Part shown: piece after piece, positions 8,953-18,072 of the stretch
Position numbering within the stretch: position 1 is the first letter of the stretch
Layout of the letters: each line of letters begins with the position of its first letter
NCBI RefSeq assembly: GCF_001043975.1
Contig: NZ_LABY01000053.1
Span: forward strand, 1 to 64,000
DNA from: Methylobacterium variabile
GTDB lineage: Bacteria; Pseudomonadota; Alphaproteobacteria; Rhizobiales; Beijerinckiaceae
DNA length: 64,000 nt
Direction: 5' to 3'
Program-made: the position numbers and the translations under genes
The notes under the pieces: generated by a model
What the model was told of the DNA's origin: nothing
What the model saw: only the letters and a program-made list of their open reading frames with translations
Database searches by the model: none

Positions 8953-9990
8953 TCACCCCACGAAGATGAGCTTCTTGCCGCGGTTCTCGCCGCGGTATAG
9001 CGAGGCGATCGCGCCGGGGGCGGCCTCGATGCCCTCGGAGATGTCCTCGTCGAGGGTGATGCGCCCGTCCGCGTACCAGGCGGCCAGGGCCGCGACCGCG
9101 TCCTCGAGGCGGGACTTGTGGTCGAGCACCACGAAGCCGCTCCAGACCAGGCGCCGGGTCAGGATCTCGCGCTCGACCCGGGGCCCGGTCGGCGTCTCGG
9201 CCCAGCTCGCCACCGAGGCGGTGCCGCACTGGACGATCCGCCCACCCACCGCCATCCGGCGCAAGGCGGCGTCGAGGATCGGCCCGCCGACATTGTCGAA
9301 GTACACGTTCACGCCGTCCGGTGCCTCCCGGGCGAGAGCGGCGGCCCAGTCCTCGGTCCGGTAGTTGTAGGCGGCCGCAAAGCCGAAGGCCTCCCGGCAG
9401 CGGGCGACCTTGGCGTCGTCGCCGGTGAGCCCGATCGGGCGGCAGCCGAGATTGCGGGCGATCTGGCCGACGAGGCTGCCGACCGCGCCGGCGGCGGTCG
9501 AGACCAGCACCGTCTCGCCCGGTTGCGGCCGGCCGAGCACCGTCAGCCCGAGATGGGCGGTGAGCCCGTTGAGCCCGAGCAGGCCGGCATGGGCCGAGAG
9601 CGGCACGGCCTCCGTGGCACGCCGGAAGATCGCCGAGACCGGCACCGCGGCGTAGTCCTGCCAACCGAACCAGCCGTACAGGAACTCGCCCTCCGCTACC
9701 TCGGGGGCGTTCGAGCGGACGACGATCCCGACCGCCAGCGCCCGCATCGGGCTGCCGAGGGGGACGGGCTGGGAATAGTTCGCCTCTGCGCTGGCCCAGC
9801 CGCGCTGCGCCGGGTCGACCGACAGGTAGAGGTTGCGCACCAGGATCTCGCCCGGGCCCGGCTCCGGCACCGGGACGGCGTCGAGGCTGAAATCCTCGGC
9901 CTGCGGGATGCCGGCGGGGCGGCGGGAGAGGAGCACCCGGCGGTTGCGGTCAGGCAGGCTGTAGGCGGGGATGTCGGTCGGGCCGGTCAA
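8953..9990 (-). CDS. NADP-dependent medium-chain reductase (CurA/leukotriene B4 reductase type)
   Basis: A 345-residue zinc-free medium-chain dehydrogenase/reductase that reduces double bonds of alpha,beta-unsaturated ketones with NADPH. The N-terminus (NRRVLLSRRPAGIPQAEDF) and the SVDPAQRGW motif are typical of the CurA/YncB group. The nucleotide-binding loop is VSTAAGAVGSLVGQIARNLG. FDNVGGPILDAAL follows. No structural-zinc cysteine cluster is present. It converges with the aminopeptidase with only 3 bp between stops. Confidence 0.88.
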   Translation of the reverse strand: MTGPTDIPAYSLPDRNRRVLLSRRPAGIPQAEDFSLDAVPVPEPGPGEILVRNLYLSVDPAQRGWASAEANYSQPVPLGSPMRALAVGIVVRSNAPEVAEGEFLYGWFGWQDYAAVPVSAIFRRATEAVPLSAHAGLLGLNGLTAHLGLTVLGRPQPGETVLVSTAAGAVGSLVGQIARNLGCRPIGLTGDDAKVARCREAFGFAAAYNYRTEDWAAALAREAPDGVNVYFDNVGGPILDAALRRMAVGGRIVQCGTASVASWAETPTGPRVEREILTRRLVWSGFVVLDHKSRLEDAVAALAAWYADGRITLDEDISEGIEAAPGAIASLYRGENRGKKLIFVG

Positions 9991-10137
9991 CGGTCGTCTC
10001 CTCCTGGCGACGCATTCGTCCGGCGCCGCTTCTCGCGATCCGGCGCGGCAGCCGCTCGGTCGCGAAGCTCACACCGTACACGATAGTGCGGCCGCGAACA
10101 GGCTATAGGCCTCTCTGTTGTCAGCACATCCCCTTTT

Positions 10138-10328
10138 CGGGCCCGGAACGAGCCTGCACGACTGAAGCGTCAGCGAAAGGAGATCCGGGATCCAGCAATC
10201 AAACTTCGCGAAGCGCCGGCATGAAGGAAGCGTTGCACCATGCAGAGTCGCTTCGCGGCATATCTCGCGTCTGGATCCCGCATCTCCTTCCACTTCGTCT
10301 CAGTCGTGCAGGCCTGGTCCGGGCCCGG
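10138..10328. repeat. Long imperfect inverted repeat element
   Basis: Two 58-nt arms, 10138-10195 and 10271-10328, are roughly 80% complementary by eye, separated by a 75-nt centre. Shared blocks include GGGCCCGGA, GCCTGCACGACTGA, AAGGAGAT and CGGGATCCAG. The region 9991-10369 holds no convincing gene. A related single arm lies at 23677-23713. This looks like a small dispersed, non-autonomous intergenic element. Confidence 0.75.
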
Positions 10329-10334
10329 AAAGCG

Positions 10335-10354
10335 CGGTGCCTCACAGGGCACCG
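10335..10354 (-). terminator. Hairpin after the DUF1223 gene
   Basis: A perfect 7-bp stem (CGGTGCC with GGCACCG) and 6-nt loop lie 16 bp past the stop of the leftward gene ending at 10370. The following bases on the minus strand are CGCTTTCC, a weak T-run, so it could act as an intrinsic terminator. Confidence 0.45.
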
Positions 10355-10369
10355 GAGAGGAAGCAACTG

Positions 10370-11116
10370 TCAGAGCCCGGGCCCCTTGGCCGCTCCGAGG
10401 ATGCGTCCCGGCCCGTTGTTCTCGGCCTGGAGCACCAGCACGTACGAGTCGGCGTCCGCCGTCGCCAGCACGGCGCGGGGCATCTCGTAACGTGCGGGAG
10501 CGCCGTGCCAGGAGCCGACGTGGTGCATCCCCCGCACCACGTTGCGGTAGGTGACGGTGCGGCCCCGGTTCTCGCCGCGGCCGATCGCGACCTCGCGGGT
10601 GCGCGCGACGGGCAGCAACCACAGCTCCGCGGTACGGCCGGCCTCGGGCGCCGGGCCGACATCGATCACGATGCGGTCAGGGGCTGCCTCGCTGCGGATC
10701 CTCACCGGCAGGCTCGCCGCGGTGCCGGGGTCGCGAATGCTGCGCTCCAGGGCCGCCCGGTCGGACCCGACCACCGTCGCGGCGCCGTTCACCACCGCCT
10801 GGGGCGTGAAGACCTGCCGGTCGCCGCGCATGCCCGCATAGGCCCGCTGGCGCGCGGTGAACGAGGTGCTGGCCAGCGTGTCCTTCCAGCCGAGGTAATC
10901 CCAGTAGGTGACCGGCAGGGTCAGGGCGATCACCCCCGGATCCCGGGCGAGCTCGCTCACCAGCCGGTCCGCCGGCGGGCAGGCGGAGCAGCCCTGGCTG
11001 GTGAACAGCTCGACCACCGCCCGCGGAGGAGCGTCCTCGGCGCGCACCGGGCCGGCGAGGCCGAGCCAGGCCGGGACCAGGCCGGCGAGCAGACGGTGGG
11101 GGAGTACGCGCGTCAT
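10370..11116 (-). CDS. DUF1223 thioredoxin-like exported protein
   Basis: A 248-residue DUF1223 protein. The first 26 residues form a signal peptide (hydrophobic LLAGLVPAWLGLAGPVRAED). The mature part begins VVELFTSQGCSACPPADRL, the family hallmark, with a thioredoxin-like CxxC. It then has TYWDYLGWKD and a C-terminal beta-rich half. Function in the cell is unknown. A periplasmic redox role is an inference from the CSAC motif. It lies 41 bp downstream of lpxXL and is probably the last gene of the lipid A transcript. Confidence 0.85.
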   Translation of the reverse strand: MTRVLPHRLLAGLVPAWLGLAGPVRAEDAPPRAVVELFTSQGCSACPPADRLVSELARDPGVIALTLPVTYWDYLGWKDTLASTSFTARQRAYAGMRGDRQVFTPQAVVNGAATVVGSDRAALERSIRDPGTAASLPVRIRSEAAPDRIVIDVGPAPEAGRTAELWLLPVARTREVAIGRGENRGRTVTYRNVVRGMHHVGSWHGAPARYEMPRAVLATADADSYVLVLQAENNGPGRILGAAKGPGL

Positions 11117-11156
11117 GTGGCATCAACACCCGGCGGACGGGCGGACGGAAGTCACG

Positions 11157-12200
11157 TTAGCTTGAGGCTTGAGTGGTCGGGGCCGGCGCCCGGGCCGCCG
11201 CGGCGCGCGGCAGCATGGCGGGGCGCCAGCGCCGGTGCATCCACAGCCACTGCTCGGGATGGTCCCGCACCCAACCGGCGATCACGTCGGTCATCGCCTG
11301 CATGGCGCCCTGCACGTCGACTGCGCCGCTCGCGTCCCGCGGCAGGTCGAGGGCCGCGGTCAGCTCGAGGCGGAAGCGGTCGCCGGGCAGCCGGATCACC
11401 CGCACCCCGTGGACCGGGCAATCGTAGTGCCGCACGAGCTTTCCGAGCAGCGGGTTGACCAGGGCGGGCTGGCCGAGGAAGTCCACCACCACCCCGCGGG
11501 TGAAGTGCTGGTCGACCAGCATGCCGAGATGGCCGCCGCGCTCGACCACGCCCTGCATCGCGAAGGCGGCCCCGGGCCCGGCCGCCGTGAGCCCGCCCAT
11601 CGTGGCGCGGCGCACCTCCTGCACCAGCTGCGCGGCGGCCGGACTGTTCGGCGGGCGGAAGACCGCGCTCGCCTCCAGCCCAAACCGGGCGGCGCAGATC
11701 GCCGGCAGCTCCCAGTTGCCGAGATGGGCCGAGAAGATCAGGCCCGGCTCGCCGTCATCGCGCAGCGCGAAGAAGTGCTCGATGCCCTCGACCTCGATCC
11801 GCCCCGGCGTCGCGGCCTCCGGATCGTAGTCGAAGATCTCGCCGAGATGGGCGTACTCGGCGCCGGTGCGGCCGAGATTGTCCCAGGAACCCAGGGCGAT
11901 GGCGGCGATCTCGGCCTCGCTGCGCTCCGGGAAGGCCCGGCGCAGGTTGGCGAGCGCCGTGCGGTGGGAGGGCAGCAGCGGGCCGACCGCGCGGGCGATT
12001 GCCGCCCCGGCCGCCGCGGCGCGCGCCGGGCCGAGCCACCGGGCGAGCACGAACAGGGCCCGGACCAGCAGGACCATCGGCAGGCCGGCGAGGCGGGACA
12101 GGGCGCGGTAGAGCCTCAGCTTCAGGCGCAGCACGAGGAGTTCACCAAGCATTCCGGGGGGACGGGAGGCGGGATCACGCAGGATTCCCGAGCCCTGCAC
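11157..12200 (-). CDS. lpxXL: Lipid A late acyltransferase (LpxXL/HtrB family)
   Basis: A 347-residue membrane-anchored acyltransferase of the HtrB/LpxL family. The catalytic HX4E motif is HLGNWE, and the family segments VFRPPNSPAAAQLV, MLVDQHFTRGVVVDFLG and HPEQWLWMHRRW are intact. Its position at the end of the acpXL cluster argues that it transfers the very-long-chain hydroxy-acyl group from AcpXL onto lipid A, as LpxXL does in rhizobia. The GTG at 12200 has AAGAGG upstream; an internal ATG at 12152 (331 aa) starts nearer the usual N-terminus and is an alternative. Confidence 0.85.
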   Translation of the reverse strand: MQGSGILRDPASRPPGMLGELLVLRLKLRLYRALSRLAGLPMVLLVRALFVLARWLGPARAAAAGAAIARAVGPLLPSHRTALANLRRAFPERSEAEIAAIALGSWDNLGRTGAEYAHLGEIFDYDPEAATPGRIEVEGIEHFFALRDDGEPGLIFSAHLGNWELPAICAARFGLEASAVFRPPNSPAAAQLVQEVRRATMGGLTAAGPGAAFAMQGVVERGGHLGMLVDQHFTRGVVVDFLGQPALVNPLLGKLVRHYDCPVHGVRVIRLPGDRFRLELTAALDLPRDASGAVDVQGAMQAMTDVIAGWVRDHPEQWLWMHRRWRPAMLPRAAAARAPAPTTQASS

Positions 12201-12279
12201 CCCGCCTCTTCCACGGCCGGACCCATTTGCGCAAGAGCACCACGGCCATACCCGTGCCCGTCGCGGGCACCGGATAGCC

Positions 12280-13302
12280 TCAGAGGGTCACAAGGATCTT
12301 CCCGAACACCTTGCGCGACTCGAGCCGCTCCAGCCCTTGCGCGAAATCGGCGAGCGGCAGGACGCTGTCGATCACCGGATTCATCCCGTCCGCCATCTTC
12401 GCCAGCGCATCGCGGATGTTGGCGATGCGGCAGCCGAACGAGCCGGTGATGCGGTACTGCTGCTGGAACAGCTGCATCAGGTTCATGGTGGTGGAGACGC
12501 CGGAGGTCGACCCGCAGGTGACGAGCCGGCCGCCGCGCTTGAGGCAGAGCAGCGAGCCGTTCCAGGTCTCGGGGCCGACATGCTCGAACACCACGTCGAC
12601 GCCCTTGCGCCTGGTGGCCTTGCGGACCTCGCCCTCGAAGCGCTGGTTTCGGTAGTTGATGACGTGGTCGGCCCCGAGAGCCCGCGCCTTCTCGCCCTTG
12701 GCGTCGTCGCCCACGGTGGTGAACACCGTGCAGCCGATGGCCTTCGCCATCTTGATCGCCGTGGTGCCGATGCCGGAGCCCCCGGCATGGACCAGGATCG
12801 TCTCGCCGGGCTCGAGCCGGGCGTTGTCGAACAGCATGTGCTGCACCGTGCCGAAGGCGATCGGCGCGCAGGCTGCGTCGGTGAAGCTCACGGTCTCGGG
12901 CACCGGCACCACCAGGCGGGCCGGCAGGTTGACGTATTCCCGGGCGAATCCGTCGACGTGGAAGCCGAGCACCCCGCCGACATCCTCGCACAGGTTGTCG
13001 CGGCCCTCGCGGCAGGCGCGGCATCGGCCGCAGGTCAGGGCGCCGTAGGGCGCGACCTTGTCGCCCGCCTTCAGGCCCTCGACGCCCTCGCCGACGGCCG
13101 CGATCTCGCCGGCCGCCTCAGCCCCGACGGTGAGCGGCAGCTTGCGCTTGGCGAAGGCCATGCCGCGAAAGCCCCAGACATCGATGAAGTTGAGGCCGAC
13201 GGCGCGCACCCGGATCTGCACCTCGTCCGGGCCGGGCGGATCCAGGTCCGGGACCTCGGTCAGGCGCAGGTCGCGGTCGCCGAAGAGCTGGAGGGCTTTC
13301 AT
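12280..13302 (-). CDS. Zinc-type alcohol dehydrogenase of the lipid A long-chain cluster
   Basis: A 340-residue medium-chain dehydrogenase with the structural zinc loop CGRCRACREGRDNLC and the nucleotide loop HAGGSGIGTTAIKMAK. Rhizobial acpXL clusters carry an equivalent alcohol dehydrogenase between the ketosynthases and lpxXL, and I assign it by that position. Its exact step is not established. By analogy it may act as an enoyl reductase in elongation. The GHE motif of catalytic zinc sites is replaced by GAEAAGEIAAVG, so catalytic zinc may be missing. Confidence 0.8.
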   Translation of the reverse strand: MKALQLFGDRDLRLTEVPDLDPPGPDEVQIRVRAVGLNFIDVWGFRGMAFAKRKLPLTVGAEAAGEIAAVGEGVEGLKAGDKVAPYGALTCGRCRACREGRDNLCEDVGGVLGFHVDGFAREYVNLPARLVVPVPETVSFTDAACAPIAFGTVQHMLFDNARLEPGETILVHAGGSGIGTTAIKMAKAIGCTVFTTVGDDAKGEKARALGADHVINYRNQRFEGEVRKATRRKGVDVVFEHVGPETWNGSLLCLKRGGRLVTCGSTSGVSTTMNLMQLFQQQYRITGSFGCRIANIRDALAKMADGMNPVIDSVLPLADFAQGLERLESRKVFGKILVTL

Positions 13303-13473
13303 CAGGGTCCTATCGTGTCTCGCGGGGCGGTCTCACGGACTCGACCCGGGGCGCAGGCGCGACCGTCTCTGGGCTCGCGCGGTTCCCCTCCCTCTCCCAC
13401 ATGGGAGAGGCGATTCCGCGCCTTCGTGTCAGCGGGGACTTAAACCGGCGGGGCCGGGACGACAACGCACCCG

Positions 13474-13821
13474 TCACTCCGGCGTCAGATACCGCCTTCG
13501 CGCCCAGCCGACGATCGGGCCGAGCTTCACCCGGCACCAGGTCAGTCCGCTCGGGGTGTCGTTGGTGCAGCCGAAGCCGCGCAGGCGCCCGCGGGCCGGC
13601 GCCTGCCCAAGGGCCGGCGAGTCGGCGTCCGGCGCCTCGCGGATGCTGAGCGTGTCGCCCCGGGGCAGCCCCTCGACCCGGAAGAACTCCGGCCGGCCGA
13701 ACTCCTGTCGACCGGGCTCTTGCCGGCCGGGCTCTTGCCGACCCGGTTCCTGGGCGAAGGCCCAGGCCGGTGCGAGGAGGAGCGCCGCCGCAGCGACGGC
13801 GCGCACTTGTGGGAGCCGCAT
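13474..13821 (-). CDS. Small exported SH3-like protein with EPGRQ repeats
   Basis: A 115-residue protein with a signal peptide (VRAVAAAALLLAPAWAFAQ), then three tandem EPGRQ units encoded by 15-bp repeats (about 13692-13740), then a bacterial SH3-type domain (TLSIREAPDADSPALG and a Cys pair in FGCTNDTPSGLTWCRVKLG). Such domains often bind cell-wall peptides. It sits in the lipid A gene cluster between the short-chain reductase (17 bp upstream) and the alcohol dehydrogenase (171 bp downstream). The start ATG 13821 is set by the signal peptide. Confidence 0.7.
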   Translation of the reverse strand: MRLPQVRAVAAAALLLAPAWAFAQEPGRQEPGRQEPGRQEFGRPEFFRVEGLPRGDTLSIREAPDADSPALGQAPARGRLRGFGCTNDTPSGLTWCRVKLGPIVGWARRRYLTPE

Positions 13822-13838
13822 GGGATGAGACAGCTTCG

Positions 13839-14609
13839 TCAGATGCGGTGGATGCCCATCATCGCGGTGAGTCCGCCATCCACCGGCAGCACCGCGCCGG
13901 TGATGTAGCCCGCCCCCGGGCCGAGCAGGAACGCGACGAGGTCCGCCACCTCCGCCGGCGCGGCGAAGCGCCCGGTCGGGATCTGCTTCTCCATCCCGGC
14001 GCGGTGGGCGGCGTAGGGGGCCATCATGTCGGTGTCTATGAAGCCCGGGGCCACCACGTTGACGGTCACGCCGCGGCGGGCCGATTCGATGGCGAGCGTC
14101 CGGCAATAGGCGATGAGCGCGCCCTTGGTGGCGGCGTAGGCCGCGTTGCCCGGGTTGGCCTGGAGCGCCGCCACCGAGCCGATCGCCACGATGCGCCCGG
14201 CCCTTGCCCGGGTCATCGGCCGCACCAGCGCCTTGGCGAGGCGGGTCAGCGACCAGAAGTTCACCTGCATGGCGGCCTCGGCCCGGTCCTGGTCGAGCAC
14301 CGCCGCGAGGCTGTCGCAGGGCTGGCCGGCATTGTGGACGAGGCCGAAGATCTCCTCGCCCTCCATCACGGCGCAGAAATCGTCGAGCGCCGCCCGATCC
14401 GACAGGTCGAGCGGGTGGGGCCGCAGGCGCCGCTCGGGGTGGAGGGCGGTGAGTTCGAGGGCCAGCGCCTCGGCCGCCTCCCGCGAGTCCCGGTAGGTGA
14501 AGTCAACGTCGTGCCCGGCCGCCGCCAGCGCCCGCACGATCGCGCCCCCCAACCCCCGCCCGCCTCCGGTGACGAGGACGCGCCGCGCGCCTGTCGCGGG
14601 GGCGCTCAT
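13839..14609 (-). CDS. Short-chain dehydrogenase, 3-oxoacyl-ACP reductase type
   Basis: A 256-residue SDR with the NAD(P) loop [11 protein letters not shown], the NAG motif (HNAGQP), catalytic Ser in GSVAAL, and YAATKGA (YxxxK). PGFIDTDM and the C-terminal GAVLPVDGG are typical of FabG. It starts at ATG 14609, overlapping the stop of the upstream ketosynthase by 4 bp. In context it most likely reduces 3-oxoacyl-AcpXL during very-long-chain synthesis. A dedicated reductase is not always present in rhizobial versions of this cluster, as far as I recall. Confidence 0.85.
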   Translation of the reverse strand: MSAPATGARRVLVTGGGRGLGGAIVRALAAAGHDVDFTYRDSREAAEALALELTALHPERRLRPHPLDLSDRAALDDFCAVMEGEEIFGLVHNAGQPCDSLAAVLDQDRAEAAMQVNFWSLTRLAKALVRPMTRARAGRIVAIGSVAALQANPGNAAYAATKGALIAYCRTLAIESARRGVTVNVVAPGFIDTDMMAPYAAHRAGMEKQIPTGRFAAPAEVADLVAFLLGPGAGYITGAVLPVDGGLTAMMGIHRI

Positions 14610-15877
14610 GCTGGCTCCGCCCCGAACACCAGGCAGGTGTTCTGGCCGCCGAAGCCGAAGGAGTTCGACAGCACGGTCGTCACCGGCACGTCGCGGGCGC
14701 TCGTGACCACGTCGAGGGGGATCGCCGGATCGGGTACCGCGTAGTTCAGGGTCGGAGGCACCCGGCCGTGGGCGATGGTGAGGAGCGAGAACGCCGCCTC
14801 GATCGCGCCGGCCGCCGTGAGGGTGTGGCCGATCATCGACTTGTTCGAGGAGATCGGCACGCCCCGCATGCGCTCGCCGAACACCGCGAGGCAGCCCATC
14901 GCCTCCATCTTGTCGTTCTCCGGCGTGCCGGTGCCGTGAGCGTTCACCGTGTCGATCCGGTCGGGGTGGAGGCCGGCATCGTCGAGGGCCGCCTGGATCG
15001 CCGCGATGATCGGCGCGCCGTCCGGGCTCGAACGGGTGCGGTGGAAGCCGTCGCCCTTCTCGCCGCAGCCGAGCACGTAGCCGAGGATGCGGGCGCCGCG
15101 GGCGCGCGCCCGGGCGGCGTCCTCGAGCACGAGGGCGGCGGCGCCCTCGCCCATCACGAAGCCGTCGCGGTTCTTGGCGAAGGGCTTGGCGGCGCCTTCC
15201 GGCGGGTCGTTCTGGGTCGAGAGGGCGGAGAGCAGCGAGAACCGGATCAGCGATTCCGGGTTCACCGAGCCGTCGGTGCCGATGCAGAGCGCGGCCTCGA
15301 CCTCGCCGCGCCGGATCGCCTCGACGCCGAGCTGGATCGCGGTCGCGCCCGAGGAGCAGGCGGTCGAGAGCGAGATCGGCGAGCCCCTGGTGCCGAAGCG
15401 GTCGGCGATGCGGTCGGCCACCGTGCCGAAGATGAACAGGTCGTGCCAGTCGTCGAAGCGCCGGCTCGCCGCCGCCCGCAGCAGGTCGGAGTAGGTCACG
15501 TCGCCGTTGGTCGCCGCCGCCTCGGCGAGCGCCTGGCGCTGCGGCCACTCGATCTCGACCGGCGGCACCGCCATGAACAGCGCGCCCGGGAAGTCCCCGG
15601 CGAGACCGGCCAGCGACACCGCTTCCTCGGCGGCGGCCTCGGCGAAGCGCTCGGAGAGGAGCGGCGCCACCATCGGGTCGGCGGGGATGAAGTCGACCGT
15701 GCCGGCGATGCGGGTGCGCAGGCCCTCGGTCGGGAAGCGGGTGATGGCGTGGATCCCGGAGCGGCCCGCGGTCAGGGCGGCCCAGTTATCCGCCGTACCC
15801 TGGCCGAGCGAGGTCACCACGCCGATGCCGGTGACCGCCACCAGCGGGCGGCCCATCGCGTCGCGGTCGCGGCTCAT
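14606..15877 (-). CDS. Beta-ketoacyl-ACP synthase, catalytic (FabF2XL-like)
   Basis: A 423-residue condensing enzyme with a complete Cys-His-His triad: Cys174 in [10 protein letters not shown], His314 in [11 protein letters not shown] and His351 in [13 protein letters not shown]. It would elongate acyl chains on AcpXL with malonyl-ACP. Stop and start overlap with both flanking genes by 4 bp, so it is made together with the degenerate partner encoded just upstream. The pair resembles the ketosynthase/chain-length-factor arrangement of type II polyketide systems. Confidence 0.9.
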   Translation of the reverse strand: MSRDRDAMGRPLVAVTGIGVVTSLGQGTADNWAALTAGRSGIHAITRFPTEGLRTRIAGTVDFIPADPMVAPLLSERFAEAAAEEAVSLAGLAGDFPGALFMAVPPVEIEWPQRQALAEAAATNGDVTYSDLLRAAASRRFDDWHDLFIFGTVADRIADRFGTRGSPISLSTACSSGATAIQLGVEAIRRGEVEAALCIGTDGSVNPESLIRFSLLSALSTQNDPPEGAAKPFAKNRDGFVMGEGAAALVLEDAARARARGARILGYVLGCGEKGDGFHRTRSSPDGAPIIAAIQAALDDAGLHPDRIDTVNAHGTGTPENDKMEAMGCLAVFGERMRGVPISSNKSMIGHTLTAAGAIEAAFSLLTIAHGRVPPTLNYAVPDPAIPLDVVTSARDVPVTTVLSNSFGFGGQNTCLVFGAEPA

Positions 15878-17049
15878 GACGTCTCCCTTGCGGTGCCTGC
15901 GGCCTCACCTGCGGCGGTGATGCGAAGCACGCCCTCGCCCCGGCGATGGCCGACCGCCGTGACGGCGACCTCGCGGGCCTCCCCTGCCGCCACCAGGGCG
16001 GTCGCGAGGGCGGCGCCGAAGGGCGCCGCGACCTCGAGCGTGTGGCCAGTGAGGTCGCCGAGCGCGCGGACCGGCGCGCCGGGCGCGAGGTCGTTCAGGG
16101 CGTCGCGCTCCTCCTCGGTGATGCCGGCGCAGCCGGTGGCACCGGAGATCACGGCGTCGGGCGCCCGGAGCCCGGCCGTGCTCCAGAGGCCGGCGAGGCT
16201 CTTTGCCACGCTGCCGGGCACACGCTTCGTGCGATCGCTCGCCACCGCGTCGAGCCGGGCCAGCGCCCGGGCGCCGCGATTCCTCGCATGCTCCTCGGAT
16301 TCCAGCACCAGGAAGGCCCCGCCGGAGCCCAGGACGAAGCCCGGGGCGTCGCCGCGCGCGAAGACCGGCCGGTAATCGGGCTTGCTGAGATACCCGCCCA
16401 TCTCGTGGATCAGCAGCACGTCGGCGCGCTCGGCGTTGTACGATCCGCCCACCAGGACAACGTCGAGCTGGCCGGCAGCGATGCGGGCCTGGGCGATGCG
16501 CAGGGCGTCGACGCCGCTCGATTCCTCGCCCATGAAGGTGCGCGAGGCCCCCGTGACCCCGTGCACGATGGCGATGTTGCCGGCGAGCAGGTTCGAGAGC
16601 TGGGCCAGGAACAGCGTCGGGCGCAGGTCGTTCTGCAGCCGCTCGTTGAGGTAGGCGCCGGGATCGGCGGCCCCGCGCAGCCCGGTGAGGATCTGGCCGT
16701 CGACCGCGTAGTCGCGCTCGCCGCCGCCCGCCGCCACCACGAGGTGCATGGCGGCCTTCAGGCCCGCATCCGCCTTGGCGCCGGCCGCGTCGAGGGCGAG
16801 GCCCGCGGCGTAGACGCCGAGGCGCTGCCACGGCTCCATCTGGCGCTGGTCGGACTTCTTCGGGATCTGCCCGTCGAGGACGAGAGGAGCGGCCGGGTGA
16901 ACCGGGTAGGGCGCGAAGGTCTCGGCGTCGGTGCGCGGCGCCTCTCCGGACCGGAAGGCGGCGAGATGGGCCGCGACGCCCTCCCCGGCGCAGGAAACGA
17001 GCCCGAGGCCCGTGACCACGACGTTGCGGGGGTCAGTCAGACGGGTCAC
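15874..17049 (-). CDS. Ketosynthase-like protein lacking the active-site Cys (FabF1XL-like)
   Basis: A 391-residue thiolase-fold protein related to FabF. The nucleophile position reads MGEESSG near residue 176, with Glu where Cys is expected. The first catalytic His is also lost (GATGCAG instead of AHGTG). The second His region GDLTGHTLEVAAP is kept. It therefore cannot condense by itself and is probably the non-catalytic subunit that sets chain length for the adjacent FabF2XL-like enzyme. That role is inferred from type II polyketide chain-length factors. It overlaps the genes on both sides by 4 bp. Confidence 0.85.
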   Translation of the reverse strand: MTRLTDPRNVVVTGLGLVSCAGEGVAAHLAAFRSGEAPRTDAETFAPYPVHPAAPLVLDGQIPKKSDQRQMEPWQRLGVYAAGLALDAAGAKADAGLKAAMHLVVAAGGGERDYAVDGQILTGLRGAADPGAYLNERLQNDLRPTLFLAQLSNLLAGNIAIVHGVTGASRTFMGEESSGVDALRIAQARIAAGQLDVVLVGGSYNAERADVLLIHEMGGYLSKPDYRPVFARGDAPGFVLGSGGAFLVLESEEHARNRGARALARLDAVASDRTKRVPGSVAKSLAGLWSTAGLRAPDAVISGATGCAGITEEERDALNDLAPGAPVRALGDLTGHTLEVAAPFGAALATALVAAGEAREVAVTAVGHRRGEGVLRITAAGEAAGTARETS

Positions 17050-17510
17050 GCGGCCGCTCCGTCGAGGAGGCCGATGCGGGCGGCGCGCTCGCGCATCGGT
17101 GCGTCGAGGCCGTCCGGGAACGGCATGGTCTTGAAGCGCAGCTCGGCGTTGCAGAGCGGCTTGCCCTCGGCCCGGATCGCCGCCTTCGTCACGGCGTACC
17201 CTGAGCCGTCGTGCTCCAGGCTCGCCTCGACCTCGAGCACGGCGCCGGGGCCGACGAACGAGCGGAAGCGCGCCTTGTCGACGCCCATCAGGAACGGCAT
17301 GTGGCTGAACGACGCACGGGCGAGCAGCAGGTAGCCGGAGGCCTGCGCCATGGTCTCGGTGAGGAGCACGCCCGGCACCAGGGGGTGGCCGGGAAAGTGC
17401 CCCTCGAAGACCGGGCTCGCCATCGGCACCGTGGCCAGCGCCTCGATGCGCCCGGCGGCGCGGTCGAGGCTCACGACCCGATCGATCATGTCGAAGTATT
17501 CGAGGCGCAT
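17046..17510 (-). CDS. 3-hydroxyacyl-ACP dehydratase (FabZXL-like)
   Basis: A 154-residue hotdog-fold dehydratase. The active-site segment FEGHFPGHPLVPGVLLTETMAQ has the catalytic His38 and the Glu at 52. It would dehydrate 3-hydroxyacyl-AcpXL during C26-C30 chain building. The start ATG 17510 gives FabZ length and lies 23 bp after the stop of acpXL. The stop overlaps the next gene. Confidence 0.9.
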   Translation of the reverse strand: MRLEYFDMIDRVVSLDRAAGRIEALATVPMASPVFEGHFPGHPLVPGVLLTETMAQASGYLLLARASFSHMPFLMGVDKARFRSFVGPGAVLEVEASLEHDGSGYAVTKAAIRAEGKPLCNAELRFKTMPFPDGLDAPMRERAARIGLLDGAAA

Positions 17511-17533
17511 CCCCGCGACTGCCTCAGCCGGTC

Positions 17534-17821
17534 TCAGACCTTGGCGGCCTTCTCGGCCACCAGTCCGTCGATGCGCTCGCACAGGTTCTTCAGCACGAAG
17601 TACTGCTCGGCCGGAACCTTGCCCTCGTTGACCTCCTGGGTCCACTGCTCGAGGGGCAGCTTGATCCCGAAGGTCTTGTCGATCTCGAAGGCGATGTCGA
17701 GGAAGGCCAGGCTGTCGATGCCCAGGTCGTCGATGGCGTGGCTCTCCGGCGTGATCTTCTCGCGCGGGATGTCGGCGACGTCGGCGATGATGGTGGCGAC
17801 GCGGTCGAAGGTGTCGGACAT
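17534..17821 (-). CDS. acpXL: Acyl carrier protein AcpXL for lipid A very-long-chain acyl
   Basis: A 95-residue acyl carrier protein with the phosphopantetheine site [15 protein letters not shown] (Ser37). Its N-terminus [23 protein letters not shown] and C-terminal extension with [15 protein letters not shown] match AcpXL and not the housekeeping AcpP, and it is longer. In rhizobia AcpXL carries the 27-hydroxyoctacosanoate destined for lipid A. It is the first gene of the minus-strand cluster. The promoter should lie in the 251-bp divergent gap to 18073, where I found no clear boxes. Confidence 0.93.
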   Translation of the reverse strand: MSDTFDRVATIIADVADIPREKITPESHAIDDLGIDSLAFLDIAFEIDKTFGIKLPLEQWTQEVNEGKVPAEQYFVLKNLCERIDGLVAEKAAKV

Positions 17822-18072
17822 GGACGTGCAGCCGTCTTCCTGCTGAGGTCTGGCTCGAACGGCGCGACCTCCGGACACCGCCCGCGCCCCGGCCACGAAA
17901 CCGCCTACCCGAAACGGGTCCGCCGGGCCGCGCCCGGTCGAGGGGCCCGCATACACGAGGGGGGCCGGGCCGGCAACCGCGCGGCGTTTCCGCGGCCGCG
18001 CCACGCCCTAGGTCAGGCCGGATGACGCACCCGCGGAGCACCGGCCGAGGACCAACCCGAGGAACGACCGGC

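Noticed and set aside
13692-13740. Minisatellite outside genes
   Set aside because: The 15-bp repeats are in frame in a coding sequence with signal peptide and SH3-like domain.
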